Source: Takifugu bimaculatus (Eukaryota; Chordata; Actinopteri; Tetraodontiformes; Tetraodontidae). Taken from it: a stretch of DNA of 64,000 bases. Positions within the stretch are counted from its first letter, which is position 1, and each line of letters opens with the position of its first letter. The translations under genes were made by a program, and so were the position numbers. Of this stretch, positions 11,051 through 21,511 are shown piece after piece. The stretch spans positions 18,408,605 to 18,472,604 of the forward strand of contig CP034992.1 in the NCBI GenBank assembly GCA_004026145.2. The letters are read 5' to 3'. Below the pieces are notes generated by a model. That model was not told the DNA's origin, did no database searches, and saw only the letters and a program-made list of their open reading frames with translations.

Positions 11051-11150
11051 GTAAAACTGTTCAATATGAGATTTAATTTGTGATGTCATGAATTTGTAGT
11101 TGTGTTGATGATTTATTATAGATGGAAATCATTGGTTTACTTATGTTCAG

Positions 11151-12975
11151 GAGGTGATCTGCAGGAGGTAATAGAAGGTCATAAGATGAGTCTGAAGAGA
11201 AGATGTGAACATGTGACTGAAGGAACTCATGAAGCAGGAAGTGGAACCCTGCTGAACAAGATCTACACTGAGCTCTACATCACTGAGGGACAAAGTGAGG
11301 AGGTGGACACACAACATGAGGTGAGACAGCTTGAGAGAACCTCCAAGAAGAACATCCAGGACACTCCAATCAAGTGCCAGGACATCTTCAAAGTCTTATC
11401 TGAGCAACAGAGACACATCAGAGTGGTTCTGACCAACGGTGTCGCCGGCGTTGGAAAAACCTTCTCAGTGCAGAAGTTCAGTCTGGACTGGGCAGAAGGT
11501 TTGGAGAACCAAGACATCAGTCTGGTGCTTCCGCTCTCATGCAGGGAGCTGAACTTGATCAGAGATGAGCAGCACAGTCTTCTCTCACTGCTTCATGTTT
11601 TCCATCCAACATTACAGAAGATCAGAGCAGAAGATCTGACTGTCTGGAAACTTCTGTTCATCTTTGATGGCCTGGATGAAAGCAGATTTTCACTGGGTTT
11701 CAACAAGCATCAGGTCATCTCTGATGTCACACAAGTATCGTCAGTTGGCGTGCTCCTGGTGAACCTCATCCAGGGGAACCTGCTTCCCTCAGCTCTCATC
11801 TGGATCACCTCCAGACCTGCAGCAGCCTATCAGATTCCTCCCTCGTGTGTTGACAGGATCACAGAAGTACGAGGCTTCACTGACTCCCAGAAGGAGGAGT
11901 ACTTCAGGAGGAGGTTCAGTGATGAAGATCTGTCCAAGAGAATCATCTCACACATCAAGGCCTCCAGGAGCCTCCACATCATGTGTCTGATCCCAGTTTT
12001 CTGCTGGATCGCTGCTATAGTTCTGGAGGACATGATGACCAGAGACCAGAGAGGAGAGCTGCCCCAAACCCTGACTGACCTCTACTCACACTTCCTGATG
12101 GTTCAGATAAAGAGGAAGAAGCAGAAGTATGGAGGAGAGCAGAGACCAGAGGAACTGACTGAGGCTGATAAAGAACTCCTTCTGAAGTTGGGTTGGCTGG
12201 CGTTTGAACATCTGGAGAAAGGAAACATCATGTTCTACTCAGAAGACCTGAAGCGATGTGGACTGGACGTCTCCGAGGTGTCGGTGTACTCAGGAGTTTG
12301 TACAGAGATCTTCAAAAGAGAGAGTGTGATCTTCAAGAAATCAGTCTACTTCTTTGTTCATCTGAGCATTCAGGAGTTTCTGGCTGCCGTCTACATGTTC
12401 CACCGTTACACCAGGAAAGACACAGCGGTTATAAATCAGTTCCTAAAATATTCTGAACCAAAGGACTTTTCCAAGTTTACATTGATGTTTTCAAAAAACA
12501 ATCCAGTCACATCTCTTGATGACTTCCTCAGGAGAGCACTAATGAAATCTCTTGAAAGTGAAAATGGCCACCTGGACTTGTTTGTTCGCTTCCTTCATGG
12601 TCTCTCTCTGGAGTCCAATCAGAGAATCTTGGGTGGACTGTTGGATCAGAGGAACAGCCACCCAAAAACCATCCAGAAGGTCCTCAACAACCTGAAGGAG
12701 GAGAACAGTGATGAAATCTCCCCAGACAGAAGCATCAACATCTTCCACTGTCTGATGGAGATGAAGGATCAGTCAGTCCATCAGGAGATCCAAGAGTTCC
12801 TGAAGTCAGGGGAGAAATCAAAGAGGGAACTGTCAGAGATCCACTGTTCAGCTCTGGCCTACCTGCTGCAGATGTCAGAGGAGGTTCTGGATGAGCTGAA
12901 CCTGCAGCAGTACAACACCTCAGATGAGGGACGACATCGCCTGATTCCAGCTGTGAGGAACTGCAGGAAGGCCGA
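11151..12975 (+). CDS. NLRC3-like receptor A: FISNA-NACHT-winged-helix exon
   Basis: This large exon encodes the signalling ATPase core of a cytosolic innate-immune receptor. It starts in the fish-specific FISNA region (LKRRCEHVTEGT, LLNKIYTELYITEG, QDTPIKCQDIFK), just before the nucleotide-binding domain. The NACHT domain follows with Walker A GVAGVGKT (near 11,438), LSCRELN, Walker B LLFIFDGLDESR and TSRPAAA, then the winged-helix and NACHT-associated helices (RGFTDSQKEEYFRRRF, SLHIMCLIPVFCWI, FVHLSIQEFLAAVYMF). It ends at GCCGA|GTAAGT in phase 2, matching the first LRR exon. With the other exons (101+161+1825+177+4x174+190 nt) the coding length is exactly 1,050 codons including the stop, with no internal stop. 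I expect a functional gene; ligand and partners are unknown. Confidence 0.93.
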
Positions 12976-13900
12976 GTAAGTAAAGATTTTTAGGGCCGGA
13001 CATCGGCGTTTAAATCAAGCGAGTGGATCATGTCAGGTAGCAATACCCCCTCCAGTGGTCATTCCTTCAATTCTTTATTTCCATTGCAGCGTCCATAAAT
13101 TAAAACAACAACAATTCATCCAGAAATGTTCAACACTGGCTGGATATAAGTTCAAAGGTCAATCCAGACAAACCAACATAAGGCAGGAATAATAGGAGCC
13201 ACAAGTTAACTGACTATCATGAAATTACTGTCATGTCATTAAATCACTTTTGTTTGTTTGTATACATCGTATTCAAACGACAGAAAAACACATTTTAACT
13301 AATGACACGTGACTATTTTGCTTCATTTGTTCAACGTAAAAACAGCTGGCCTCGTTGGTTTAAATGGGTGTTTTAGGTCTTTGTGGCGGTTCCGTTTGGA
13401 GCCTTTATGTGACCCACAAAGTTGTTTGAGCCTTTCCACACCCGTTAGGTGGCAACTTCATCACTAGCAACAAAAGGTGCAGTGAAAATGATTTGAAGGA
13501 AAACAGGCAGATATAACAGAAGCTGAGGGCAATCGATGCAACCAGAGACTCTGACGTCATCGATCGATCGCTGAATTAAGACTTGACGCACGATCGTACA
13601 AATTGGATGAAATGCAAAATATCCAAAGAGCCGATAGACAGATAAAAAGATGCACGTTTCTTTAAACCATTTGCTGTAATCATTTTAAATATTGAGTAAT
13701 TATGAGCTGTTCTAAAATAAGACAAATGTTGAGAATAATTCAGTTGCATTTCAGATCTGATGGTCGTTCAAACTGTTGCTCTACGGTGTTGAATTTAGCT
13801 TTTCCAGGAAATGAGCTACATTTGTGTTGAGGTAGATTCTCAGATAAGTTGATGAGAAATCCCAAAGTTTGACTCACTATTTTTGTTTCATACACAACAG
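12976..13900 (+). other. Intron between NACHT and LRR exons, NLR A
   Basis: The intron is shared with unit B (39,510-40,435) with few changes. It contains no recognisable coding sequence or mobile element that I can name. A short palindromic ATCGATCGATCG run near 13,558 differs by one base in unit B. Confidence 0.6.
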
Positions 13901-14077
13901 ACTGTCTAGTAGTTTTCTTTCAAAGAGTCATTGGGAAGTTGTGGCCTCAGCAATGACGTCAAACCCTTCTCATCTACGGGAGCTGAGCTTAAGCGAGAAC
14001 CAAAGCCTGACAGATGCTGGAGTAATGTTACTGTCTTCTGCAATGATGCATCCAAACTGCAGACTGGAGACGCTCAG
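13901..14077 (+). CDS. NLR A LRR exon 1
   Basis: This exon of 177 nt (59 codons) starts after CACAACAG and ends at CTCAG|GTCAGG. It encodes one LRR unit with SNPSHLRELSLSENQ and CRLETLR, and joins the NACHT exon in phase 2. It is three bases longer than the following LRR exons and more divergent (MTSNPSHL, MMHPNCRLE). The equivalent in unit B is 40,436-40,612. Confidence 0.85.
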
Positions 14078-14187
14078 GTCAGGAGGCCTCTGTTGGTCTT
14101 TTCTAAATTTCTTTACATTTTCTGCTTTTCTCTTCATTTTCAGATTTAGAAATGTGTTTTTATTTGCCCCATTTATTCCTTTTCCAG

Positions 14188-14361
14188 GCTGTGGGACTGC
14201 AGGTTATCAGAGATCAGCTGTGACTCTCTGGCCTCGGCGCTGAGGTCCAATCCCTCCCATCTGAGGGTTCTGGAACTCATTCAGAACCAACTGAAGGATC
14301 CAGCAGTGAAGCTGCTCTGTTCCGGACTGGAGAGTCTAAACTGTCAGCTGGAGACTCTCAG
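14188..14361 (+). CDS. NLR A LRR exon 2
   Basis: This is a standard 174-nt fish NLR LRR exon, phase 2 at both ends, after TTTTCCAG and before CTCAG|GTCAGC. It encodes CRLSEISCDSLASALRSNPS and VLELIQNQLKDPAVKLL. Its 5' flank matches the 5' flank of the second LRR exon of unit B. Confidence 0.87.
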
Positions 14362-14665
14362 GTCAGCTTCCTTTTATCGTCGACATAACAACTAAACAAT
14401 GAAAGGCTTCATGATAAACTCCATTGACTTTTGGAGAAGAGAAGTGTAGTATGAATTTAAATGAGCCATTGAAAGTCAATTTTATAGATACTTTTTAACT
14501 ATGTTGTTGCTGTAATATCCCAGTTTATCAGTGGGGGGCCAGAGCTCTCCTGACTCCAAGGGCCCTGATTAAATAATATAATAAACTGAAATAATGATTT
14601 TGAGCAAGTGTAATATGACTTTTCCTCCAATAAGAGATCATTTCTTGCCATGATTCCTTATCCAG

Positions 14666-14839
14666 ACTGAGTGACTGCAGTTTATCAGAGATCAGCTGTA
14701 ACTCTCTGGCCTCGGCGCTGAGGTCCAATCCCTCCCATCTGAGGGTTCTGGACCTGAGCTACATCAGTCTAGAGGATCCAGGAGTGAAGCAGCTCTGTGG
14801 TGCTCTCCAGGATCCTCTCTGTAAGCTGGAGACTCTCAG
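14666..14839 (+). CDS. NLR A LRR exon 3
   Basis: 174 nt, phase 2, after TTATCCAG and before CTCAG|GTCAGT. It encodes CSLSEISCNSLASALRSN and LDLSYISLEDPGVKQLC. Its 3' flank (GTCAGTCAGAGATGATCC...) matches the 3' flank of unit B's second LRR exon. Confidence 0.87.
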
Positions 14840-16063
14840 GTCAGTCAGAGATGATCCAGTACTTTCCCAGGTGTAACTAGTTAGACAATAAATGTTTCCA
14901 TGTTTGATCTTTGTTATAAATGTAGTGTTACAGTTCTCAGAAAAAAGACCACACAGGACAGATTTGCAGTATTAAATTGGTTGTGGAAATCTGTCCCATG
15001 TGAGGATGGTCATCAATGACTAGAAAGGAAGTATCAGTTGTAGATTTGTCTTGTTTTATTTTAGGCTGGCCACAAAACCGCCCAAACATTCAGACCAATC
15101 AAAAATGGTTCTTCCTGTCTTTTAAAGATCAGAAGGAAAACTAGAAACCCAAAAAGAAAGCTGCTGCAGTGTGCCATGCCCCTTCTCTACTGAGAAAAGC
15201 CATCCCAAAAAAGAGAAAAGCCCAAGTGTGAAGTGAGCACCCTGTTAAACCTTGGTACCGAAAGCCTGCAGTCATTCTCATCTTAGGTGGCTTCATTCCA
15301 GCCAGAAGCCCAAACCTGCCTCCCTCTTAAAGGGGCAGCAGGTCAGTCCAACCACAGAAACCTTCATGAAGATCTGAAGCTTTCAGCATCCACAATTGTT
15401 GCACCTCACTTCCACTGGAGTCCAAATCAGAAGTCAACAAGTTGATTCTACACCGATTCTACACAATGCAACCATTTTAAAAAGGTTTCCATCCATAGGT
15501 TTTCACACATTTTTAGATAAATCTGTTTGTTCATTGCCTCCTTCTTTTGTAATGGTCATTAAAGAAAATGACCTTATTTGAGTTTTTCTCCTCACAAATA
15601 TGACTTTGTATGAACGATGCAATAAATGCAGCTTGCAATCTAAGACAATATGGAAGTATGTGTATATAATAGTAGTGGAAGTAGCTCATAAAATAATACA
15701 TTTGCTCTTCTCATCGAATCTTTCTATGTTATTAAAGAAAAACCTGCTCTTAGTCAACAACATCTAAGACACCAACCAAAAATCCTAATTTTCTACAATC
15801 TAATATAAAACAGTAGAGAAGAGTCTTTCTGCAGAGACACTGGTGGCAGGAATGCAGAAGTATCACCTGCTCAACTTGGAAGGTGACCTACACACACTTT
15901 ACATACGGTGTAGATCTTGTCCAACCGCCCTGAAAGAACCCAAAATAGGAACATACGGCAGATAAGCCGGTGCAGGACCAGAGGTTTGTTGCTTGTAAGC
16001 TGTGTTTTGCTCTGGTACATGTTGATTTTTATTTGTCTTCTCTCAAAATAATTGTTATTTTAG
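14840..16063 (+). other. NLR A intron between LRR exons 3 and 4
   Basis: No coding sequence is seen. Unit B has the same intron but with about 600 extra bases (41,943-42,541) at a point where unit A carries a single AACTTGGAAGGT (about 15,883-15,894). Short ORFs are not supported. Confidence 0.55.
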
Positions 16064-16237
16064 TTTAAGTGGCTGCAGTTTATCAGAGACCAGCTGTGAT
16101 TCTGTGGCCTCAGCTCTGAAGTCCAACCTCTCCCATCTGAGGGTTCTGGACCTGAGCTACAACACGTTGCAGGATTCAGGAGTGAAGCGGCTCTGTTCTG
16201 GACTGGAGAGTCCAAACTGTAAACTGGAGAGGCTCAG
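16064..16237 (+). CDS. NLR A LRR exon 4
   Basis: 174 nt, phase 2, after ATTTTAG and before CTCAG|GTCAGT. It encodes LSGCSLSETSCDSVASALKS and LDLSYNTLQDSGVKRLC. Its upstream intron sequence matches that before the last LRR exon of unit B. Confidence 0.87.
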
Positions 16238-16443
16238 GTCAGTCTTCATTTTTCTACCTATATACCAGCTGCTAAGATGGTGAAGTGAGGCTGTTCTCAA
16301 CACTACTGTGATGCACCACATTAAAAAAATTCCTTGTAATATTGTGAATTCAGGTCTGACCCAACTAAGAACTAACGTAGGTTTAGTACTGACGCAGATA
16401 ACATGCAGACCTGCACCGTATAACCTCATCCTGCATTTTTCAG

Positions 16444-16617
16444 ATTAGAGCGCTGCAGTTTATCAGAGATCAGCTGTGGCTCTCTGGCCTCGGCGCTGAG
16501 GTCCAATCCCTCCCATCTCAGAGAACTGGACCTGGGTGCGAACCTGCTGAAGGATTCAGGAGTGAAGCTGCTCTGTGGTTTTCTCCACTTTCCAAACTGC
16601 CGACTGGAAACTCTGAG
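16444..16617 (+). CDS. NLR A LRR exon 5
   Basis: 174 nt, phase 2, after TTTTCAG and before CTGAG|GTAAAC. It encodes CSLSEISCGSLASALRSN, LDLGANLLKDSGVKLLC and PNCRLETLR. There is no counterpart in unit B. Confidence 0.87.
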
Positions 16618-17149
16618 GTAAACACCATTCTCAAAAATGTCCATTATTCCATCCGAGGGTCCTCACACTTTCTGAGTGTGTGTGTTGTGCCCAGTTCCTT
16701 CAGGAGGGAGGGCCACACGGGGACCACTTATTCATGATAAATTGATTTAAGGACAATGAAAAAGCCGACAGATGGTAACCAAAATTAGACAAAACTACGT
16801 GAGGGTGCCTGGTAGACACCAGCCAACGAGGAGGGAGATGGTGAGGGAGACAGGAAGTCATCTAAGACAGGTTGTGCCTTTAAAGATCAGCCACAGGTGA
16901 GATGGATCTCCATGATGAGATGGGAGGGAAAGAGGTGGGGAGAACCTGGGAAGAGTGAGGGCCAGAACAATATATATTCTCCTCTGGAACAGTGCAAACC
17001 TGAGAGGTTGGAATTGTGGTAATTACATATTACTATCATTTTTTAACATGTAACTAAATTAAATATTTACAGATCATGCCTTTGATTAACCTTTCAGATG
17101 AATACTGGTTTCACTTATAACCTTATAAAAGTTTCCCTTCTTTATTTAG
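16618..17149 (+). other. NLR A intron between LRR exons 5 and 6
   Basis: I see no coding sequence. The segment 16,680-17,000 (GTGTGTTGTGCCCAGTTCCT onward) looks like a transposon remnant but I cannot name the family. Unit B lacks the whole intron. Confidence 0.4.
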
Positions 17150-17339
17150 ATTAAGGCACTGCAGGTTATCAGAGATCAGCTGTGGCTCTCTGGCCTCGGC
17201 GCTGAGGTCCAATCCCTCCCATCTCAGAGAACTGGACCTGAGTAAGAACCAGCTGCAGGATTCAGGAGTGAAGCTGCTGTCTGATCTCGTAGAGAATCCA
17301 CACTATGGGCTGGAGACATTGAGACATGGCTGGATGTAG
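17150..17339 (+). CDS. NLR A terminal LRR exon and stop
   Basis: The last exon follows TATTTAG, keeps phase, encodes CRLSEISCGSLASALRSN, LDLSKNQLQDSGVKLL and ENPHYGLETLRHGWM, and stops at TAG 17,337-17,339. The receptor therefore ends shortly after the LRRs, without the B30.2 (SPRY) domain found in many fish NLRs. Translation after the stop shows no B30.2 motifs. Confidence 0.82.
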
Positions 17340-18307
17340 CCAGTCAACTCCCGCTCATCTGCTGCATCACTCACTGACCACTGGTGAAGAGCATCTGTGG
17401 AAACATCTGCCGTCTACTCCCTCCATAGATGAAAAATTCAGTTTTTAAAAAGCGCTGGTGGACTTTCAGGAGATCAGTCGATGGTCGACAAAGCAGAAGC
17501 AGCTTCCCCTTGAAGTTAAATAAGTTCCTGGTATCACACAATGCATCTTTATAAAGTTCTAAATGGCTCCTCGGCCACTCTTAGAAGCATGGAAACCTTC
17601 TCTTAATTGTCTCTTCAAATGTCTGTATTATACGTTACTATTTTACATCATGCCTTCAGAATCTTTAGGGTTTAGTATTTACTGTCTCTGTGACATGGAG
17701 CATTGGAATATTTCAGCTGCAGCCAGCAAAAACCCATCAGAATGACGGCTATCGGTGGGAACCGCAGGTCATTTGACTTTAGTGTTGTTATAGGATTTAT
17801 TGCAATCTAATAAAAACAAATAAGAAATGTGGGAAAAGAAGCAAAATGACCAAATAAAACTCCCATGAATACTCTTAAATTTTAAGATGTCAAGAATGGA
17901 ATATCAGCTTAAATTTAATCAAACATAAAGTGAAAAGGCCTCCTTTAAGTTTACTGCAAAAATAAACACAAAATCAAGAGCGACACGCCAAAAACGTCTC
18001 ATTCTCTCTTCTGTCTCCACTCATTCTTTTATATTCTCTTAAGATAATGGGGACGGGGTCGTGTGATAACAAAACAAGCTAATTGGGGACTATATTTTTG
18101 TTGCAAGAACTTTGGCTCTTCAGAAGTTTCTATGTTGGCTTCCACAGATTGTGCATCCACTAGAAACTCAGTGTTTTTGAGGAACTACCAGGAGTGGCTG
18201 GAGTGGAGGCCAATGACGCTATAGCTACATATAGGTACATATAGATCACCGTTATCCTCAGCCCAAAAGACCACCAGTTGGCGCAGCAATACCAATGATA
18301 GGAGGTT
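17340..18307. other. NLR A 3' region
   Basis: The 3' untranslated region and flank. Homology with unit B persists to about 17,888 and includes AATAAA-like signals near 17,809-17,861. Beyond that the sequence is unique to this spacer and no gene is seen before the LINE. Confidence 0.5.
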
Positions 18308-19965
18308 GTGGTCGTTTCCCAAGGGTCAATCTTAGGTCCAAGCCTTTTTAATCTTGACATGTTTCCTCTTGGGGACGTCATCAGGAGTCACGGCATCAGC
18401 TTCCACAGCTATGCTGACGATACGCAGCTGTACATCGCCGTGGCTCCTGGTGACACAGGGCCAGTTGATGCCCTTTTTAACTGTATTCTAGATATCCAGT
18501 CATGGATGGCAGAAAACTTCCTACAGCTCAACCAGGACCAAACAGAGGTCTTAGTCATTGGTCCTGAAGGTCAGAGAGAGAAACTTGTACCAAAATTAAA
18601 GGATTTTAAGCCATCTCAATCTGTCAGAAATCTGGGTGTGATCTTTGACTCTGAGCTTAGTTTTATCCCACACATCAAAAACATAACAAAGGTAGGTTTT
18701 TACCACCTGAAGAATATAGCCAGAGTCCGCCCGTTTCTCTCTCAGGCCAGCACGGAGGTGCTGATGCACGCTTTTATCTCTTGTGGTCTAGATTATTGTA
18801 ATGCCCTGCTCTCTGGTCTTCCCAAAAAGAGCATCTCTAACCTACAATTATTACAAAACTCAGCTGCACGAGTGCTGACGAGGACCAGAGGGCGGGAGCA
18901 CATCACACCGGTTTAAGAATCGCTGCATTGGCTACCCGTGCGTTTCAGGATTGATTTGAAGGTTCTTTTATTAGTTTTTAAATGTCTTAATGGTCTCGGC
19001 CCGACTTATTTATCCGACCTGCTTCTATTCTATCAACCCTCGCGGACTCTGAGGTCCTCCGGCACCGGCCTTTTAACCATTCCACATGTAAGCTCTAAAA
19101 CGCACGGGGAAGCGGCCTTCAGTTATTATGGTCCCCGACTGTGGAACAGCCTGCCGGAGAACCTCAGGGCCGCAGAGACTGCTGAGATTTTTAAAAAAGA
19201 GGCTCAAGACACACCTTTTTAATCAGGCCTTTAATTGATTTTCTGATTATTTTTAATTTATTTTATGTTCTCATGCTTTTTTATGTCTTATCCTTATTTG
19301 ACTTGATACTTTTACTGTTTTACTCCCTCAGTTCTTATTCTCAGTTTTTAGCTTTTACACCTTTTATCCCATTTACTGTTTTAGTCTGTTTTAGTCTTAG
19401 TACTGTTTTACTCCTTCAATTCTTAGTTTCTCAGTTTTTAGCTTTTATACCTTTTATCCCATTTACTGTTTCAGTCCTTCAGTTTTTAGCTCCAGTGTTT
19501 CCTCATGGTGTTTCCTCATGGGGGCCTGCCAGGCTGGGAGATGTTTCCGGTCTACCACTAGGGGTGCTGTCCCGTGGACAGTTCTGGCCTGGGTGGTTAG
19601 GGGGCTCTGTGCTTTGGTGTGGAGCCTCCGGTCTGTCCGGGTCGGGGTGGTCTTTGTGGCGGTACCACCTGTGGCCACGGACCGTGACCTCCCTCGGCCT
19701 GGTGGGCCTCCAAAGGTGGCGTCTCCTTCGCCTCAGGTCTCGGTGCCCAGCCATGTCTCAGCTTGTTTGTGTGTGTGTTTGATTTTGTGTATGCATGTGT
19801 GTGTGTGTGTGTGTGTGTGTATCTGTGTGTGTGTCCTTTTTCTTGATTCTCTTGTTTCTCTTTGCTGTTTTTATCCTTTGTGAGGCACTTTGTGCTACCC
19901 AGTGTATGAAAAGTGCCATATAAATAAAGATTGAATTGAATTGAAAAATTGAATCACTTATGCGT
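18308..19965 (+). mobile_element. 5'-truncated L2-like LINE
   Basis: The element starts inside the reverse transcriptase: GSILGPSLFNL, FHSYADDTQLYIAV (YADD active site near 18,410), WMAENFLQLNQDQTEVLVIG and NLGVIFDSELSF. It continues with GLPKKSISNLQLLQNSAARV, LHWLPV, and after a stop (TAA 18,914-18,916, inside the usual V-x-SLHWLPV motif) GEAAFSYYGPRLWNSLPENL. The 3' end has the L2/CR1-type tail GAGGCACTTTGTGCT ... AAAAGTGCCATATAAATAAAG followed by GATTGAATTGAATTG repeats. A (GT)n tract lies at about 19,797-19,838. It is dead: 5'-truncated with an internal stop. Confidence 0.8.
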
Positions 19966-19969
19966 AATA

Positions 19970-21181
19970 ACTATAATCAGTTAATCAAGAATGAGACAAA
20001 TGTTATTCATTGACCTTCCTTTCCTGAATTCTCATTGGTCTTTATCCAATGATCTCCTTATGGTTCCTGGATCAATACAAAGACAGGTGAACCAGCATTT
20101 AGTTGGGAGAGTGGAGCTTCCGTTGGCTAACGTATTGCGTCCTAACCCTCCTGCCCATATTAATTATCATATTCCTCGTGGCAACAATATATCACTCCAA
20201 TTTATTAACTAACGTTCAACCAAAACATGGGCTTGGGTTCATTTGAAAGACTGACTCACTGCATCACCCATCTGGACTGAAGGACACAATAGCCACTTTT
20301 GCTAACCCTTTTGCCAGGTCACATTCAGCTCCTGTCTGAGTCCTCTAAATGAGCCTGGGTCCATGCGTTGACCATCAGGATACAGCATTTTTTCTTTATT
20401 TTTGAATCTGCTAGTATATGATCAAATGAAGACCAGACGATGATGCAACTGTTTATTTATAGCTGTCAATCAAACAAATCATCAGCTTCAAAATCGCCAT
20501 GGCAACAACAGAAGTAAAGCTTGATAGATTCACTGGTAGAAGGCATCAAACTGCTGCTGGTGATGATGATGATGATGATAGAAGACTTATTTCAGCTGTG
20601 TTGTCCTCTGTTGTCATGACAACACAGCTGCTGGATAACATGAAGTTTGGAAGAGCATCAAATATTCACGTTAGAGTGAACAAAACAGATGAACATAATA
20701 AACTGAAAGACAAAAGTAAAGTCCAACCTTTGACAGCTGTCATGGAGAGAAAACCTTCATCCACAAAATGGCAGGCAGAGTTCTGAAGAAAAGGGTATCA
20801 CACGTCACTCAGGTGCTTCTAAATGCTTCTGATTAAACCTTTAATCATGTTGTGTTCCTGTCTTTGTCTCAGGAGATCATCTGATTTAAAGACTGTCAAA
20901 TATGTCAAATGTGTCAAATATATGGACATTCTCCAGATGAAAAGAGAAAAGAAAGTAAATGTGCGTCCACTGGAAACTGTCGGACTTGGTCCTCTTCTAC
21001 TGCCCCTGCTGACGAGCAGCAAATAGAGCTGAGAGACACTTTTCTCTCTGAGGCTTCTGACTTACCGCTGGCCTCTCCAGATTCATCAACTGGATGATCA
21101 TTTGTCCCCTCCACATGATGAAGATCGCTGCCTTCAGCTTCATCTGCACAACACATTCAGAGGGGAGATTTTCTTCATCCT
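19970..21181. other. Spacer without recognised genes
   Basis: A 95-codon ORF (20,499-20,786, + strand, MATTEVKLDRFTGRRH with a Gly-Asp repeat from GAT triplets) and several short ORFs at 20,820-21,180 on both strands are present. None matches a family I know or has convincing splice context. A GATGAT run lies near 20,561. Confidence 0.4.
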
Positions 21182-21281
21182 GGCACATTTGAATCCCTCT
21201 GAATTCTTCTAGACTGCAGATTAAAGGCAGCTTTCTTTACCCAGTGGCTGAATGGAGGTCTGACAGACAGCTGAATCAGGT

Positions 21282-21315
21282 GGCTGGCTGGCTGGCTGAC
21301 TGGCTGGCTGACTGA

Positions 21316-21352
<37 letters not shown>

Positions 21353-21387
21353 TGGCTGACTGACTGACTGACTGACTGACTGACTGA

Positions 21388-21436
<49 letters not shown>

Positions 21437-21439
21437 TGA

Positions 21440-21484
<45 letters not shown>

Positions 21485-21511
21485 TGACTGACTGACTGAC
21501 TGACTGGCTGC
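21282..21511. repeat. (GGCT/GACT)n tetranucleotide repeat
   Basis: About 230 bases of alternating blocks of GGCT and GACT. On the minus strand the repeat is translated as Ser-Gln-Pro-Ala / Ser-Val-Ser-Gln and lies in frame at the 3' end of the LINE reading frame, directly after SAVMRTL. Long ORFs here are by-products of the repeat. Confidence 0.9.

Larger units (their letters stand above)
1..17888 (+). repeat. Segmental duplication unit A (DUF6729-like gene + NLR)
   Basis: This block matches 27,918-43,471 almost base for base and, from about 3,540 to 10,050, also 57,378-64,000. It contains a DUF6729-like gene, a non-coding middle and an NLR gene in the same order and orientation. The left edge of the window cuts it. 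The match with unit B ends near 17,888. It differs from unit B by a Tc1-like insertion (1,106-2,700), a replaced NLR promoter (about 8,955-9,330), extra LRR exons and scattered substitutions. Confidence 0.93.

Noticed and set aside
17340..18300. B30.2/SPRY domain after NLR A
   Set aside because: Looked for downstream of the LRRs; no characteristic motifs were found before the LINE.
21282..21511. Possible CRISPR-like array
   Set aside because: Units are 4 bases long without spacers; a vertebrate microsatellite.
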